This document shows, piece after piece, positions 61,576 through 64,000 of a DNA stretch of 64,000 nt. Under the pieces are notes generated by a model. That model did not search any database and had not been told where the DNA came from. It was given only the letters and a program-made list of their open reading frames with translations. Source of the stretch: Closterium sp. Naga37s-1 (taxonomy: Eukaryota > Streptophyta > Zygnematophyceae > Desmidiales > Closteriaceae); the NCBI GenBank assembly GCA_947471745.1, contig CANJKZ010000011.1, positions 1-64,000 on the forward strand. The letters are read 5' to 3'. A program made the translations under genes and the position numbers. The number at the start of each line of letters is the position of its first letter. The first letter of the stretch is position 1.

Positions 61576-63787
61576 AACTCCAAGCTCCAGCACCAGAGCG
61601 GCCTCGCCGAACGACCCACTCACGAAGCTGCTACGGTGTTTGCGTCTCGAGTCGACTAGGCGGCTGCTGCTGTCCAACGCCAGGACCTGCAGTAGCAGCA
61701 CCCACGGCCCCACCACCACTAGGACTCGCACCACCCCCAGAGTCAGCACCCCCAGAGTCAGCACCCCCAGAACCCTCAACCCTAGTCTCAGCACCCCCAG
61801 AACCCTCACCCCCAGTGTCACCACCCCCAGCAGCACCAGTGTCTACAGCTACAGGCTGCAGAGGCGGCGAAGACGGTCGAGGCAGAAAACCAGGAGAAGT
61901 CTCCAAGCGTGGAGAGTGTCGAGTGGCTGCCGTGTCGTCAGCGGAGGGGTCACCCCCCTCAGCAGGGCCAGAGGAGTCAGAAGAGATCTCCAAATTCTCA
62001 ACCAAGGGGTGTGGGTCTACCTGAGACACACCTGAGGGAGCAGGACCCTGTGGGGGGAGGGGGTCTACCGGGGGGGGAACTGGTACCAGGAAGAGAGGCG
62101 CAAGGGGGAGTGGGTGGGACGCGTGCGGGTGGAGCCTGTAGAAACAAACAGACTCGTCAAAGGTGACGTCCTGGGAGGAGAACACGCGACGCTCGTGAGG
62201 GTGGTAAAACTGCCACGGCGGTGCGTCAGTGGGGAAGCCCAGGAAGGCGCAGCGAAGAGTGCGAGGAGAGAGCTTGCTCGCGGTGGTATCGCGAACAAGG
62301 GAGAGCGCGCCCCAGACCCGAAACGCCGATGCATCGCCAACCTTTCCCGTCCAACAAAGTGTGGGCGAGGTCTCTGGCAAAGAGACACGGGGCCAGAGGT
62401 TGAGCTGATGCGCGACGTATCGGACCGCAAACGGCCATAGAAAATGGGGAGCAGCCGCATGGATCATGGAGGTACGAGCAACCTCCATGATCAAGCCAAT
62501 ACGACACTCAGCAATCCCAGTTTGCTACGGAGAGGCCGGAAGCGTGAACGATTGGATGATGCCCTCGTCTCGACAGAACTCCGCAAGGAGGCCGGAAGAG
62601 AACTTACCGCCCCTGTCAGAGTGCAGACGCAAGACTGGAAGGTTTCGCCAAAACTGCTCGCGCAGCTGGCGACGAGTAGCGCGGATCCAGGGGATCAAAA
62701 CACCGTTGACGGCCGCCTTGCTGCACAAGGGGAAGACCATGGTGTAGCGCGTGTAATCATCAGCGACCAGCAGGAAGTAGCGCTCCTGGTCCGTCCCACT
62801 GACGGGGGCCGGGCCCCACACGTCCATGTGGAGAGTCTGCAGAGTAGCAGTGGTCGGAGGAAACGCGGAGGAGTGAGGAGCAGCGCGCTGCCGCCCCTCG
62901 ACGCAGGGAAGGCACGGCGGGGCAGGCGAGCACGGGAGGGGGGGAAGGGACCTGGGAAGGCCAGAGACAAGGAGACGGGAGTGCATGCTGCGGAGACGCG
63001 GCAGAGAGGGGTGACCGAGTCGGTGGTGCCAGAGAAGATTCTGGTGGGAGAGCACCCGACACGAGCACGACGCAGTGAACTGACCAGACGCAGACACCTG
63101 ACTCAACGCAGCCACCTGACTTGAGGCAGCCACCTGACTTGACGCAGTGGTCACGGTGTACAGACTGGAACCAAGCTGCTGAGTGAACATAGCAAGGTGA
63201 CGTCCAGTCCAGGAGCACGTACAGATCGCCACACGCTGCCCTCCAGGGATAAAGGTATCAACCCAGACATCCTGAAGGACTGCGTTGCTCACCAAGTTCG
63301 TCGAGAACGAGGGGAGGTGGAGGCGTGAAAGAGAGCTGGAGGGGACTGCCTGACATGGGAGGATAGTGGAGGCTCGCGCTACGACTGGGCCCCCAGTGGG
63401 GTCAGCCAGTGAGACTGGGACAGGTGCTGCGAGCGGTGTGACTCTGGTGCAATCACAAAAGAAGCAACGTGACGCTCCTGAGTCCAGTGTGAAAGTGTGC
63501 AAGGCCTCAGCTAAGGCAGCATACTCACTAGCACATGTGGCAGCAGACGCACTAGCACGTAGAGCGGAAGCAGACTCACTAGCACCTAGAGCAGCAGCAC
63601 CGACACTACTAGAGACGCGTCGCTGCTGTCCAATACCGCCCGCACGCAAGTAATCCCAAGCTCCAGGACCAGAGCGGCCTCGCTGAATAACCCACTCACG
63701 AAGCTGCTGTGGCGATAGAGTGTTTGGGTGAGGCAGTGGCTGCTGCTGTCCACCCCTAGACGCTGCTACAACCGTGATATTGGCCAT
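61576..63787 (-). pseudogene. Copia D protease-integrase with gag deleted
   Basis: From the gag-like start ATG at 63787 (MANITVVAASRG) the frame goes straight to the post-gag segment LSPQQLREWVIQRGRSG, so the capsid part is deleted. It continues through the protease LDSGASRCFFCDCTRV, the zinc finger HHRLGHPS...CLPCVEGRQR and integrase Asp blocks LHMDVWGPAPV and HSDRGGKF. A TAG at about 62525 replaces the Gln of the SPQQ block. The rest (GLIMEVARTSMIHAAAPHFL, FLGFPTDAPPWQFYHP) runs 62494-61631 into a Gly/Ala/Asp-rich linker. Confidence 0.85.
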
Positions 63788-63802
63788 GACAGGCAGTGGC
63801 AC

Positions 63803-64000
63803 TCAGTTGGCAGCAGTAGCGCAGGCGGCAGCAGCAGCTTAGGTGGCAGCAACAGCAGCAGCAGCAGCAGCAGCAGCACAATAGCGAGCCTAAGGGCAGG
63901 GCGGCGCGCGGGCCTAAGGGCAGGGCGGCGCAGCTCGCGGCCTGCAGGGCAGAGCAGCGCGCAGGCCTAAGGGCAGGGCGGGTTGTAGGGCAGGGCAGGG
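63803..64000 (-). repeat. Leader repeats of copia D at the right edge
   Basis: CAGCAG-type repeats (63830-63880) then GGCCTAAGGGCAGGGCGGCG units to the end of the window. Non-coding; the 5' LTR should lie beyond. Confidence 0.75.

Larger units (their letters stand above)
52419..64000 (-). mobile_element. Copia element D (minus strand, runs off the right edge), hosting gypsy E
   Basis: 3' LTR 52419-52557, RNase H and RT 52830-54945, then gypsy E (55020-60703), then the linker, integrase, protease and a remnant of the gag start up to 63787, and a leader minisatellite to the edge. The sequence belongs to the same subfamily as elements B, B2 and C. The 5' LTR lies outside the window. Confidence 0.85.

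Overview
This is a eukaryotic nuclear window, most likely from a streptophyte (green-plant lineage). Three spliced host genes lie in the first 25 kb. Two have plant-type architectures: a JmjC protein of the JMJ31/HSPBAP1 kind, and a type I membrane protein of a plant-conserved uncharacterised family. The third encodes a short HMG-box protein. A zygnematophyte alga such as Closterium would fit the GC-rich, satellite-rich, copia-laden sequence. That placement is inference.

Layout. 1-2.4 kb: gene-poor, with a possible gene start running off the left edge on the minus strand. 2.4-5.1 kb: membrane protein gene (+). 5.8-7.7 kb: HMG-box gene (+). 7756-14835: a broken Ty1/copia element (-) with a CCTAC target duplication. 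15843-24709: a 12-exon JmjC gene (-) whose exons join in frame except for one uncertain junction (exon 7/8). 25.4-64 kb: a nested stack of transposons. Copia A (-) is interrupted by copia B (+) and by copia D (-). B carries a truncated copia (B2), a Tc1/mariner transposon with an open transposase, and a copia (C) with identical LTRs. D carries a chromodomain gypsy element E. Target-site duplications support B (GTAGA), C (AGTTC), E (AAGAA) and the 7.7-kb element (CCTAC).

The most unusual signal is in the host genes. In all three, sequence around splice sites (exon end plus donor, or acceptor plus exon start) has been tandemly duplicated 2 to 11 times into the adjacent intron, leaving degenerate exon stubs. 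At many junctions sits an 18-bp palindrome TTTTGAG-N4-CTCAAAA, with centre GCGC, TCGA or a variant, that belongs to neither copied flank. About 18 such palindromes occur between 6 and 25 kb and I saw none in the transposons. The same expansion seems to have entered coding exons, for example an Ala/Gly insert and a Glu/Arg-rich stretch in the JmjC protein.

The transposons look mostly dead: stop codons, frameshifts, internal deletions and catalytic substitutions. The open Tc1/mariner transposase and the very recent but defective copia C are the notable exceptions. No rRNA, tRNA or CRISPR feature was seen.
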